In this document: positions 30,720 through 42,898 of the stretch, piece by piece | Layout: every line of letters starts with the position of its first letter | Position numbering within the stretch: position 1 is the stretch's first letter | Assembly: GCA_029255685.2 (NCBI GenBank) | Contig: CM055313.2 | Coordinates: 76,052,641-76,116,640, forward strand | Source: Silene conica | Lineage: Eukaryota > Streptophyta > Magnoliopsida > Caryophyllales > Caryophyllaceae | Direction: 5' to 3' | DNA: 64,000 bases | Made by a program: the position numbers and the translations under genes | Notes under the pieces: generated by a model | The model's input: only the letters and a program-made list of their open reading frames with translations | Told to the model about the DNA's origin: nothing | The model's database searches: none

Positions 30720-32508
30720 TACTCGAGTGGAATATTTGAAAACTTCCCAGAAAAGTTTTTTCTCTCTAAAACCTCTTAAAAACAAAAACCAATCTCAGCC
30801 TTTTGAGCCGCCGCCGCCACAACCCACGCTCATCCCTCCCATCTATTTCCACCCTATCGCCGGAGATGGGGTCATTCCTTGGTCCATCTCCGGCGGCCTC
30901 TCCCCTTCCCCCTTACGATTTTTAATCGTCTTCTTCCTTTGTTTTTGTCGTCAGTCAGTCTTTTCTTTAGCCGGAGCAGATTTGGTGTGTCTGTGGGAGG
31001 TTTCTCTTCGGGTTCGTCCGATGTCTCAATTCCTGGTGGAAATCATCGGCGTCCTCCTTTGCCTATGAAACATATGAACAGTGTTGTTTTCACTGATCTC
31101 GATCGCAAAGTCTTTTCCCGTCTTTTTTCCTTGTTTCAGTACCGACGAAATAAACATGCAGTGAAATATCGAGCACGGCTTTTGCATGTGTCTCCGGACT
31201 TTTCCCCTGGCTCATCGTGTTTCACATCTGTTTGGGTCTTAGTTCACTGTCGTTCCCGCCCTTTCGTTTCCTTGTCCTGTCGCTGCCTTGTTTTTTGTCC
31301 GCGCCCCAGGGGTGATCCCCCCATTCCCCCCACTCCTGGAATAGCGTTCTAGTCGTTTGTCCCAGTTGTTTCGATGAGCTTAGTTCATCTCCCTACGGTG
31401 CTTTTTATGGGCGTGTTTTGGGTCTGTTTTGGTGATCCGCCCTTTCCCCCCACCTTTTGGTCCCATTTCCTTTCCCTGTTGAGTCCGTCTGTGTCAGTTT
31501 TAGCCTGTTTTTTTTGGTTTGGTGGTGGTCCTGGGAGGTTTCCGTTTGGTGAAACGGGTTGGAGTGTTTTTGACCCTTTGTGAGTGTGGTTTTGGTGTCT
31601 GTCTTGGTGTCACGGTATCTGTCCTGTGTGTTGGCTTGTTTTCTCCGTGTCGGTACTGTTGTTGAATCTTGTATGGGTTTCTTTGTGGTCTTTGTTGGTG
31701 TTTTGGCTTTCTTGGGTTGGTGGGTTGCTTCGTTGGTCTGTCCTGTGTTGGCTATTCCGTGGTCTCGACTGATGCGGGTCTATTGGAAGATAGGGTTCTG
31801 TGTGGGAGGTCTGGGTTGGTCTTAGATGGTTTGGATGAGTTGCTGGTTGTATGGCTTCGGTGGTCTTGTCTTATTATTTATGTCTTTACTTTTTATAGTG
31901 TTGGTGGCGTTAATAAAAATCTCACTTGGATTCAGGGTGGCTTGTCCCTTAATCGTTAGTGTGGTTAGTAGTGTCGTTTCTAGCTTCCAGTCTAAGGCTA
32001 TGGCTCCTTCGCATTCGGTTTGGGTTAGTGCTCGTGTTGGATTTTGCGCGCCGGATTTCTTGGTCTGTTGGTCTTACAATCAAAGAGTCTGTTTCCTAAG
32101 ATGTAGGAGTTTTTTCTCCGCCAGTGGCAGACTTCGTCGTCTTGCTTACTACTTTGTCTTTCTACGTTCTTTTCGCAAGAGCGTAAGTGCATCTTGGTTC
32201 CGTCACTTTGAGTTTCGTATGTATCGACAGCAGTTGGAGGTCCGCCGTGCTTATAATGATCGTCCTATGGCCCGTGGCTTTTTCGAATGCATCTACCATC
32301 ATGCCCTTGGTTTTCATCTGGAAGTTGTTAATTTTACTAATGCTTATTTTAATTTTAGTTTAGACTTAGTAGCACTACATGTAATAGTCTATGTTTTAGG
32401 GCTACTTAGTCGAATAGCTTATCTTGTAACAATTGATAATAGATCGGAATATGCTATTGCTAAAGCGATATCATAAACTGATCATAATCACCTGTCAAAA
32501 AAAAAAAA
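30720..32508 (+). mobile_element. Poly(A)-tailed retroposon with 12-14-bp TSD, content unknown
   Basis: CGTCTATTGTAG, with preceding A residues, occurs at 30,708-30,719 and 32,511-32,522. The element ends in a run of 14 A at 32,497-32,510. The start has C/CT-rich leader sequence with CCGCCGCCGCC. The body is unusually GC- and GT-rich compared with its surroundings. Open frames reach 216 codons (31,826-32,476), but none shows a domain I recognise, and no RT is visible. It could be a non-autonomous LINE derivative or a retrocopy of a transcript. Confidence 0.75.
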
Positions 32509-32522
32509 AACGTCTATTGTAG

Positions 32523-33239
32523 ATATCGTATAATTTTTGTTTAATCGATCTTTGCCCTTAAAATTCCAAATGAGTAGCAAAAGCGCAAAAGCGCAAAAGC
32601 AAACAGTTGGAGATAGAGATTAAGGAATGGAAAGACAGAAAAAGATGGGGAGAGGTGCACGTGGGAGAGCATTGCAAGGAGTAGTCCAATCAAAAATAAT
32701 TGGAAATGAAACATTGCATGCAGCTTAACTCAGAATCTAATTATATAAACACTGCATATGCTTATTAATGTGCATTTGTTGGATCCTATGTCTCTACGTG
32801 CGCACGGTTCGTCGTATAATTTGTGTTCCTTGCTTCCCAACAAATTTTATTAGCTGTTAGCCTGTTACTATTACTACGCACCTCTCTCCCATCATTTCAA
32901 CCTGGCTAGGTTTTACAGTCTTATTTAAAACCGTTTTAACTTTTGTTAAAATTAATCTGTTATTTTACCAAATAGGATTATAACTTATAATATGGAATTA
33001 TGGATATATTAGAGAGAAAAATTATGAGAAAGAAATGGTGAAGTTTCCAAATTGATTACAATGTACTATTTGAGAGAATAACAAGTCTCCCTTATGATGG
33101 ACTCCTCACAAATGAGAATTTGTGTTGTGAGATAAGTTATTTGATCTCGATGGATCGTTGATGTTATTTGGAATAGTCATGTGTTCATTTTCTTTATGCC
33201 TTAAACCATTTCATTATCATATAGTGGTATCGTCTACAT
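32523..33239. other. AT-rich sequence, no recognisable feature
   Basis: A short GCGCAAAA triplication lies near 32,580. Nothing else was identified. Confidence 0.5.
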
Positions 33240-34140
33240 CAGGGGCGGTTTTGGGCAGGTGCGGGCTGAGCCCAGGAACCGGGCCTCCAAAATTTGGGGC
33301 CTCAAAACGTAATTTTCTGGGTCTGATTAAAAAAAATTGAAAACTTTCCCAAAACTCTCCCAATTCTTCATTCTGCGTATAACTCTATCAAATCAAATTA
33401 ACCATTAATTCCAAAAAGTTTCCTTTCCCAATTATGCATTAAATACCGTAATACACTTATACACCATTAATTAGCAATCAATTTGAAGCATAAAATAATC
33501 CTTCCCAAGATTCCAATAATCAATTTCTCATTACCCAAAATAATCAAACCTTATTTTCTGATTAATGTGATTATATATCTCTCAAATTCTCGATAATCAA
33601 TTATATTCTCTCAATTTGTCTCTTAATCACATTATGATCAAACAAAAGTTTTAGCTATAATTTTATTAAAACAAATCAAATCAATAGATATTCATCAGAA
33701 AGTGTAACAGAGGAGATAGGTAAAATTTTCAATTAATTTTATGAGTGTGATCAAGTTTATAAATTTTATGAGTGTTTATGAATTTTATTCTAAATTGCAC
33801 GTTTTGTATTTTGTTCAAGTAATCAGGTTTGCTTGATTATATTTGGGTGTTTATGAATTAATTAAAATCTCAAAGTATTTTGTTCTGGTTGTTTCGTTTC
33901 CTTATACTCTCTAATTTTATTAGAATGCCATCCAGAATAAGAAGTTTGATTCCGGGTCTGAAAAACGTAAGAAAAAAAGCGAATAGAAGTGTTAACTCGA
34001 TCCCAAATTGGAGCCCTCTATAAGTTTTTCGTGAACGACTCTAGTAAACTTGTTGAAAATGTTATTAATTGTGATAATTTTTGCTTTCAGAAAATCTCGG
34101 AAGTGGATGCTTTTGAAGTAGTTAGGAGCATAAGTAACAA
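33240..34140 (+). mobile_element. hAT element remnant, left end and transposase start
   Basis: It starts CAGGGGCGGTTTTGGGC, the usual hAT end, then GGGCCTCCAAAATTTGGGGC as in the 21.8-kb element. A candidate right end, inverse CAGTGGCGAATCTAGG, lies near 34,910, but its flank does not duplicate the left flank. Other repeats begin at 34,142. Confidence 0.55.
33925..34130 (+). pseudogene. hAT transposase N-terminal fragment
   Basis: Across shifting frames it encodes KKFDSGSEKRKKKSE and then residues resembling the GALDKFF-type start of plant hAT transposases (GA.YKFFVNDSS). It is parallel to the fragment at 22,532-22,690. Stops disrupt it and the catalytic region is absent. Confidence 0.5.
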
Positions 34141-34141
34141 G

Positions 34142-34290
34142 TAGGGATGGCAACGGATCCTGGATCCGGTCCAGATCCATTGGACCCGACCCTGCTGGAC
34201 CGGATCTGGATCCACGAGTTTAAAAACGGATCTGGATCTGGATCTTGTTGACAAGACCCGGATCTGACCCTAAGACCCGTTTTTAATATT
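34142..34290. mobile_element. Truncated hAT-type MITE, TAGGGATGGCAACGG end
   Basis: Left end TAGGGATGGCAACGGATCC, followed by GGATCTGGATC repeats. The matching right end is missing. Related to 8,576-9,093. Confidence 0.55.
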
Positions 34291-34412
34291 AAAAAATAAT
34301 AATAATAATAAAAAAAAATTCAAATTTCCGCTGGGGTTGGCCAGACTGGGCCTCAAACTCAATGCCTCATATTTCATTTCTAATTTTCTACTGTCTCTCA
34401 ATTCCTCTCTAA

Positions 34413-34443
34413 CTAGTTTTAAACCCGTGCAAATTGCACGGGT
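34413..34443 (-). mobile_element. Helitron 3' terminus
   Basis: On the minus strand, a GC hairpin (ACCCGTGC, loop, GCACGGGT at 34,423-34,443) is followed about 10 bp later by CTAG and a host T. This is the Helitron 3' end structure. The 5' end was not located. Confidence 0.6.
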
Positions 34444-34619
34444 AAGCTTTCAAAAATTTGTTACTATACGAAAATTGTAAATATTTGAGATTAGTTTGTA
34501 CACTAATTATTATCTTCTTCTAAATTTATTTAGATTTGGAAATAAATTTTAAAGTAAAGTAGTAAAATAACTTTCTTTTTTTGTTAACAAAATTAATTTG
34601 CATATGTAATAATTGTGTT

Positions 34620-34872
34620 ATAAAGTCATGTTTAGGTTGACTGACTTTTTGACCTCGTGGTCCAAAAAACAATTTATCAATTTCAGATGCAACGGATATT
34701 CCGTTGCAAAAGTCCTTCTTTGCGAAGAAATTTTCGTCTCAAATCTTTGCGCCATTTGACTTTTTGTTCGCGGGATTGAAAAATTACCCGTCGCAAATTT
34801 TATCGGAAAAAACAATTTCGTTGCAAATTATTATTTGCAACGATATTTGAATAACATTGTTTTTTTGTAGTA
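34620..34872 (-). mobile_element. CACTA-type terminal region, relic
   Basis: On the minus strand it starts ACTACAAAAAAACAATG, with TTGCAACGG-type subterminal repeats in both orientations (ATATTCCGTTGC). The first C of CACTA appears mutated. Confidence 0.45.
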
Positions 34873-34875
34873 TAA

Positions 34876-35577
34876 TCACCCCCATTTCATAGATCCTAGA
34901 TTCGCCACTGACATCCAGCTACGTTCAAATCTCTTCATTTTAATCTAGATAATATATAATAAACCAGCATCCAAACTAAGGATTTTCAATAATATCACAA
35001 CAAATAATTACGTCCAATCACTAGTATATAGTTAATAAACACACAACAATTTCAATAATATTTCAACAAATAAGTTCAAGAATTCAAGTCAATATATATT
35101 TCAAGATTTCAATTGGGTCCTTATCACTCCAACCTAAACCCATCAATGTATATTTCAAGTCACTAGTATACACACATTTGTGATTTATTAGTGAGGAAAA
35201 AAAAATTGGCAACAATTCCCCTTAGTTCTTCAAATACACAATGTCAAATAAATTTGTATTTCACATATGTATTCGAAGAACATTAAAAAAATTATTGCGA
35301 AACTCTTTCCCCGTTAATAAAATCCCAAATATGTATTTACTACCTAAGTGACTTGAAATATACAAAGACAGTCCCAAAATGGGGACTATTCAGGAATTCC
35401 TCCTAATGAGTAATTCTTGAACGGGTACTAGGTCAATAGTCATTACTTCACGAAAAATATTCACAATAACTTACAATAATGTATTAAGTTCAATAATAAC
35501 ATTCAACAATTTTTCCCCAATTTCTAACAATGCTAACACTCATTAACAATAAGACCCAATTTTTTTCCCATTTTTTG
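34876..35577. other. AT-rich, A/C-biased sequence without feature
   Basis: No coding frame. It may be internal to a CACTA element ending at 36,333. Confidence 0.35.
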
Positions 35578-35850
35578 TCAATTTCTAACCCTAACACCAA
35601 CTAATTTCCGAAAATACTAATTAAATTACACATACAAACATAATAAACATCAAAAATGTTATTAAAATCATCCTAGAAATCTAATCACTAACTAAAACTA
35701 CTAGTCTTAACAAACATCCAATTTTCCCAACTTTCTAACCCTAATCACAAATAGTTTCCGAAAAGGCTAATTAACTTACACATAGAAACTTAATAAACAT
35801 TCAAATGTTATTAAAATCATCCTAATAGTCAAATTACTAACTAAAATTAT
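35578..35850. repeat. Imperfect tandem duplication, about 150 bp
   Basis: Blocks starting CAATTTCTAACCCTAACACC and CAACTTTCTAACCCTAATC share TTTCCGAAAA, then TAATAAACAT and TGTTATTAAAATCATCCTA in the same order. Confidence 0.75.
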
Positions 35851-36069
35851 GAATTAGAATAAAAGTATTAAGGTATTCAATACATAAATTAAGTTATTCA
35901 ATCGTCACAAACCTGAATATGGAGTATTAGGTAGGTGAACGGCGGTGGTGGGTGGTCCGGTGTCGCTGCGATGGTCTGGTAGATGCACGGTGGTTTAGAG
36001 GTTGACGAGGGTTGGGTTTTTTTTTCGTTCAAGCGTTGTGTTGAAGGGGGAAATGACGGATTGAAGATG

Positions 36070-36333
36070 AGAAAAAAAATATAACAGGGACTTAACGACC
36101 AAAATTGGTCGCTAAATTGGCGACTGAATTTGGTCGCTAATTTAGCTACCAATTTCGGTCGCTAATTTGGCGGTATGGTGGCACTTGGATTTGCGCGGAT
36201 TCTTTTAGGATAAGATTTTGGTCGCCAATTTGGCGACCGAAATCGGTCGCCCACTTTTTCCTTTCGGTCGCTAAATCAGCGACTACACAGGCAGTCGCCC
36301 GTGTAGTCGCCCTTTACAATATTTCTTGTAGTG
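36070..36333 (-). mobile_element. CACTA element end with GCGACCAAA subterminal repeats
   Basis: The minus-strand terminus CACTACAAGAAATATTG ends at 36,333. Inward lie many GGTCGCTAAATT / AATTGGCGACC motifs in both orientations, the typical subterminal arrays. The opposite terminus was not found; the element probably extends left. Confidence 0.7.
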
Positions 36334-36434
36334 CTATAGAATTATGGGTTCCAATTCCATATATTCAAAATATGTTTGGTTTATTAGAGAAATAAATATA
36401 AATGAATGGACTACATTCCAAAATACATAACCAC

Positions 36435-36981
36435 TAGGGGTGAGCAAAAAATTCCGATACGGTTTTATAATACGGATACGATACGGTATACGGTTTGAAT
36501 TATACGAATTTCCGTATATACGATACGGAAATCCGTATATACGATACGGTTTTCACAAAACCGTACCGTATCTGGGTCGGGAAAAAACAAAACCGTATTT
36601 ACGGTTTTCGACACGGTTTGAAATTTTTGTATAAAAAAATTAATGAAACGCCAAGTTCAGCTTTCAACTTCCACTCTTAATGATTTTTTATGACTTATTT
36701 TACTAACTTATCTTAATAAATAAAAAATTAGTCTTTCATTAGATGTAGGCATGTTAGATGTAATTATTAGCACTTGAATAACTACAATATTTAATTGGAC
36801 ATTTCTCACTTAACCGTATCCGTATATACGGATTCCGTATACACGGTTTTTCCGCATACCCGAAAACCGTATATACGGTTAAACCGTATCGGATCCGTAT
36901 AGTGATTTTTGCGATTTTTAAAACCGTATACCCGATACGGTTTTCAAAACCGTACCGGGTATACGGTTTTGCTCACCCCTA
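36435..36981. mobile_element. hAT-type MITE, TAGGGGTGAGCAAAA ends, perfect TSD
   Basis: It is 547 bp. Left TAGGGGTGAGCAAAA is the exact inverse of TTTTGCTCACCCCTA on the right. The 8-bp TSD ATAACCAC lies at 36,427-36,434 and 36,982-36,989. Both halves consist largely of ACGGTTT, CGGATACG and CCGTATATACGG motifs. It sits in copia LTR-like sequence. Confidence 0.93.
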
Positions 36982-36989
36982 ATAACCAC

Positions 36990-37127
36990 CACCATAAACA
37001 TGGAGCTAATGGCTATAATCATGTGCAAGTAGTGGAGAGAATGTAGAGATTCTCTTACGAAGCAATGAAAGACTAATCTATAATGTATAATATATACAAC
37101 ATTACTAACTTTTGCATTACTTCCAAC
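36990..37127 (-). repeat. Copia LTR fragment, minus strand
   Basis: On the minus strand it starts TGTTGGAAGTAATGC, directly after the purine tract GTTAGTGGGGGAT. That is the position of a 3' LTR start. It is about 88% identical over some 140 bp to 55,403-55,551. Confidence 0.7.
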
Positions 37128-38573
37128 AATCCCCCACTAACTTCTCAGCATATTAATAAAGATTGATACTTAAGCATTAGTATCGTTCGATTTGAATTAA
37201 CACATAGTGAAATGGAACAATTCTTTCATCTCCTAGAAAGTAAACGAATCTTGAACTCCTAGACTCCGGGGTAAATTTCAAACACATATCTTACCTTAAA
37301 TTCCAAATGAGTTCCGCGATACAATTTAACAAAATTATGGCCAAATGAACCTTGGGATTCTCATGAGTGCTCTAGAGAGATGGCCTAATCCCTCAAAGAA
37401 GGTTGGGGTCAATCCTTCACACTCATGTAGGTGATTCCAACAAATTTATCTCCATATAGACCACTCACGCATGAGCTATAAAATCATTAAGAGCTCTAAG
37501 GCTCAACCTCTCAATATAGCGGTGAATCCATCAAGTCCTTCTCAATGGAACCACCCAAATAAAGGGATATAGATTCATTAAAGCTCTAAGGCTCAACCTC
37601 TCAGCATAGCGGTATGGTGAATCCATTAAGTGCTTCTCAATATGACCACCCAAATAAAAGGATATAGATTCATTAAGAGAAATATCTTAACCTCAATCAT
37701 TACGGTAATCTCATCAAACTCATCTCACAAGGACCACCCAATTTTAGGCTATAAGATCATTAAGAGATATTTGTTCAACCTTCCAAATAGTCTACATGTC
37801 TTAGAAATGAGATGTGTACACAAGTATGAGTTATTTATGGCTTCGTTAGACCACCCTTGCATAAGCAAGTTCCGGTATCCACCATAAATTTCTCAACTAA
37901 TAGGCTTTTGCCTCATTCCCCTCGACAATTTTAGGACTTCTTTCTTTTTTAGTCCATTAGCTTCGGAAATAAATATGTCCACTCAAAATTTACAAAAATA
38001 ATTTGTGAGGATATCATTCTCAGCCAACTTTCTCAAATCTGCATAAATTATGTAAATATATAATTCATTATGCACATCATGCACATCATTTATAGCAATA
38101 TTAAATTGATATTAACATCATGCTAAAAATAAACATTAGACAAAACTTCATGCCCCCACAATTAAGTAATAGCTAATAATAGCTTCACAATCACCCTATA
38201 TCTTACCTTTCAAAGTTAAGAGCAATTTAATATGCTTACATAAATAGACAAGGTTATAAAAAATTTCTCAATAGACTTTAAACAAGATCACCATAAAAGG
38301 TGAAAAAGTACTCCCCATAGATATTACCTTGCCGCCAATCATTACCTTTTGTTCAATTCTCAATATTGTACCTAGTGCATTTTAGCAAAATTGAATGATC
38401 ATTTATGATAATGAGTATAGAAACAAAATATATTAAATGCATAAGCTACATTGACTCAACAATAATTATTCACGTATGACTTCTCAAAATAGTCGAAGCG
38501 TGTTCTCTTATAACTCATAATCATTGTTCTAATAAAATATAGCGTTTTACTTTGACGTCATTTAAAATAACAA
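37128..38573 (-). other. Probable internal region of decayed minus-strand copia
   Basis: Behind the presumed 3' LTR the sequence holds a tandem repeat (37,460-37,849) and AT-rich DNA. No domain could be read. Assignment to the copia element rests on the LTR and purine tract alone. Confidence 0.35.
37460..37849. repeat. Four to five tandem units of about 90 bp
   Basis: Units start ACCACYCA at 37,460, 37,550, 37,645 and 37,733, with a weak fifth at 37,850. They share GATTCATTAA, GCTCAACCTCTCA and GTGAATCCAT. Unit 2 has a 5-bp insertion. Confidence 0.8.
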
Positions 38574-40491
38574 CTAGTTTTGTGACCCGTGCAATGCACG
38601 AGATATTATATGTTTGCTTAGAATTTTGATGTATATTTTTATTTATAAAATTGAATGTCAATGTTTAAAGATAAATGTATAACAAATTTTTTCACAAATT
38701 AAAATCTATAGTACAAGACAATTACAATTTATAATGCAAGACAATTACGTATTTTTTTAAAAACTATAAATAGTTTGAATTACGAAAGCAAATTATTTTT
38801 TTGTTAATTACAAAAACAAATAATATATGAACAAATCATCTAAAAGTTGCACCTCAAACTTTCCAACTCATTAACTTAAAATATGCGCTCTTATATTCGA
38901 GTATATATTTTAATACATGTTTGAACTCATTAACTACACCAAATGAAAAACATGAATTCAAATATACAAAAAAACGATTATAAAAACCAACAACATAACA
39001 AACATAAATATATTTTATTGCACATCGTCAACGCAACAACAACAACACTCAACAATAATTCTTAATATACTCACTATCATCAATTAATTAAATTAAACCA
39101 TAGAATATAATCTACTACATAGAAACTCATGGACAACAAATATTAAATTATAAAGTGAATATAAACTATTATAGGTACTTTAGCTTTTATAGACATACAT
39201 AACCATAAATTCTTATATTTATTTTTAATTTTAGTTTATTTTCTGTTATTATTAAATTAGATAATTGAATGTCAAGAAACTTAAGAGGTGAATTAAATAG
39301 CAAATAATGCTTATGAAAATTATGAGTGTTAAGTAATATAAAAAGTTTTAATTAATTTATTAACATATTATATTACAAAAATTAATTAAATAAGAAGAGC
39401 TTTTTAATTAATTTGGTGGGTGTTGAGTATTATGAAGAGTTCTAATTAATTTATTACCATGTTTAATTAAGAAAATGAATTAAATAGGAAAAATGTTAAT
39501 AAAAATGGTAGGTGAAAAGAAATATGCAGAGCTTTAATTAATTATTAACATGTTTTTTTACAAAAATTTCAATTAAAACCTTTATTATAAAATACGAAAC
39601 TTTTATTATAAAAATTTCAATTAAAATGTCAGTATTAATTATAAATTTTGAAATTTTAAATGGTTACATAAATTTTGAAAAAAAATATATTTTTAATATA
39701 GAAATTTATTTTAAGAATAATGATAACATCCTTTAATATTATAGATATGTGAATTAAATTAATTTATAAATATAATATCATGTAATAATAAATTGATATT
39801 CTATGTCACATCAACTTGTCATGTCACATTAAAAATATGTCACGTCATATTTAAATATATCACGTTACATTAAAATTTGTCATGTCACATTATTTTAAGT
39901 ACCCTTTTAATAAGATCTTATAGATACTTGTCATTGACTTATATTCTTTCTCTTGAGTCGTGCCTCCTCAACAGAGACTACTGAAAAATCAAACAAATGA
40001 AAATGGAATAATATCATAAAAAATGAAAAACTCAACATTTTTTTTTTTTTTGCTAAAAATGTCTAATCAACTTATCTCATTTTAAACATAAAATTAATTG
40101 AAATTTCATAATTGTAGAATATAAAAAGTTTTGAACTATTAAATAAATATAAACATTATGATTATGAGGTGAAATAATAATGTTGTGGAGATGAACGTTT
40201 ACATAAGAATAGTTGGATTTTCATAATTTAAAAATACGAAAAGTCTTCATTAAATAAATATAAATATTGTGAATATGAGATGAAATAATGTTAGGAAAAT
40301 GATCGAATGTTTAAATAAGACGGTGATTAACTCATTGCTATTTTATCTTTTCGTGTTCTATTTTACAATTTGTATAATAACACATGTAATTGTATTAAAT
40401 TTTAGTCAATCATGTCATTTTATAATTACGCCACGTGTCATTCTTATAGACAATAGCTACTCAATCTAGCCTTTTTATTTTATTATATAGA
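38574..40491 (-). mobile_element. Non-autonomous Helitron, about 1.9 kb
   Basis: On the minus strand the 5' end is TCTATATAATAAAATAAAAA (from 40,491). The 3' end is a hairpin of GTGCATTGCAC type, followed by CTAG at 38,577-38,574 and a host T. The interior is very AT-rich with no Rep-helicase frame. The host base before the 5' TC is T rather than A, so the 5' end may be off by a few bases. Confidence 0.65.
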
Positions 40492-40893
40492 ATAATCTTC
40501 TTTATTATTTCATTTTTCTAATAAATTGACATAGAGAAAACTATACATGAAGTATATGTGAATTTCCACTCAAAATTGTATTATTTTACCGAAGTCTCTA
40601 TATACATCATTAATTTTATATTAAAGAACAACAAATAATCTCGATGATTGTTACACTTTTACTTTTTCTTTGCAAATTCCCATTTTACAAAAAAACTAGT
40701 TACTCTTTAAACACATATAATTATCAATCATCATAATCTCATATAGTGAGGTATATGTGTGTCATATGTATAACATAATTAACCGAACCTTCCGCAATTA
40801 TTATTTATCGACAAAACCAATAAAAAATATTTGGTTCAATTAGTCACGTATAAAACATACAATCATTACGTACTTATCAAAATACACCCCACA

Positions 40894-40895
<2 letters not shown>
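40492..40895. other. AT-rich sequence, no recognisable feature
   Basis: Host of the (TA)n tract that follows; possibly interior of the old minus-strand copia element. Confidence 0.4.

Positions 40896-40943
<48 letters not shown>
40896..40943. repeat. (TA)n microsatellite, 48 bp
   Basis: Pure alternating TA, ending where family A copy 1 begins. Confidence 0.97.
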
Positions 40944-41634
<691 letters not shown>

Positions 41635-42009
41635 ACTTGAGATCCGGTGAGAACCACCTTACAATGAGAACTTTGTGAGAACTCTACCTTACGGACTTTT
41701 TAAAAAAAAATTAATAACATAATTGGATTCGGCATGACATTTTATAGCTAGAGAACATATTTCATGGTCTAGAAAATAAATACTAGTGACGAAAATCAAG
41801 GTGAGATACGTTTTATTTATTTGCATGCACCTACTATCTATTTTTTCGTATCTATCATTTTTACGCCACTAGTATTTATTTTCTACACCGAGAAATATGT
41901 TCTCTGGCCATAAAATTTCATGCCGAATCCAATTATGTCATTAATTTTTAAAAAAAACTCCGTAAGAGAGAGTTCTCACCGGTTCTCATTGTAAGGTGGT
42001 TCTCACCGG
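41635..42009. mobile_element. TA-flanked element, family A copy 2 (palindromic)
   Basis: The whole 375 bp folds back. The left half GATCCGGTGAGAACCACC ... ATTGGATTCGGCATG is closely mirrored by the right half, centred near 41,825. It abuts copy 3 head to tail. Confidence 0.8.
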
Positions 42010-42346
42010 AGATCCGGTGAGAACCACCTTACAATGAGAACCTTGTGAGAACTCTACCTTACGGACTTTTTTAAAAAAAATTAATCACATAATTGGATTC
42101 GGCATGACATTTTATAGCTAGAGAACATATTTTTTGGTCTAGAAAATAAATACTAGTGACGGAAATCAAGGTGAGATACGTTTTATTTATTTGCATGCAC
42201 CTACTATCTATTTTTTCGTATCTATCATTTTTCCGCCACTAGTGTTTATTTTCTAGACCAAGAAATATGTTCTCTGGCCATAAAATTTCATGCCGAATCC
42301 AATTATGTCATTAATTTTTTAAAAAAAACTCCGTAAGGAAGAGTTC
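42010..42346. mobile_element. TA-flanked element, family A copy 3, left part
   Basis: Starts AGATCCGGTGAGAACC and is a palindromic copy like copy 2. It is interrupted at 42,346 by the gypsy element and resumes at 47,576-47,619. Confidence 0.85.
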
Positions 42347-42793
42347 TGATGCGGTTGACGAAGCAGTGAACATCAATCCAGAGGCAAGTTTGCTAGCAAC
42401 CGTTACCGAGTACTCGGGTTCGAGAATGCACTTTGTTTGCATGGGTTCTCACGTTGATGGAAGCAATATGGCCAATAGTTGTTTTCTTTGAGGAGAGTTA
42501 TTACTATATGTTATTTCCTATGTTTGTTTAAGCTCTTAGTCTTTATTTCGTGGGTTTTTGTCGACTTTTCATTTTCTTTGTTTCTCGAAAACAATCGTTC
42601 ACCTTGGCTATTTATAGTCTTTGGTTAGTTTGTATTTGGTCATTCAGTTTTCATAATCAAAAATCACCCGTATGCTTGTTTGGCATTTTCTGTTTATATT
42701 CGAACGCGTTTTTGAATATTGACTTTCGTTCATCATTGATAGGTTATAGGTCTAACCTATCAAATATCGCTTCCGCATTTTCATTTCGTATCA
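42347..42793 (+). repeat. 5' LTR of gypsy element (447 bp)
   Basis: Starts TGATGCGG and ends CGTATCA. TATA-like CTATTTATAG near 42,608. Compared with the 3' LTR it lacks 25 bp, bounded by CGTTC direct repeats. Confidence 0.97.
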
Positions 42794-42797
42794 TAAG

Positions 42798-42810
42798 TGG
42801 TATCAGAGCC
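42798..42810 (+). promoter_or_regulatory. Primer binding site of gypsy element
   Basis: TGGTATCAGAGCC, complementary to initiator tRNA-Met, lies four bases after the LTR end. Confidence 0.92.
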
Positions 42811-42898
42811 TCGGCTCTTGATTTTCCATTAATCGAGACGATCCTTTAATCTCGTTTTTTCAAAAAAAAAAAAAATCAAAATCAGAACAAATGAAATC

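Noticed and set aside
30664-32476. Several ORFs of 60-216 codons as host genes
   Set aside because: They lie in a poly(A)-tailed retroposon, overlap in different frames and carry no recognisable domain.
33240-34917. One complete hAT from CAGGGGCGG to CGCCACTG
   Set aside because: Ends are inverse, but the 8-bp flanks do not match and other elements lie between; kept only as a left-end relic.
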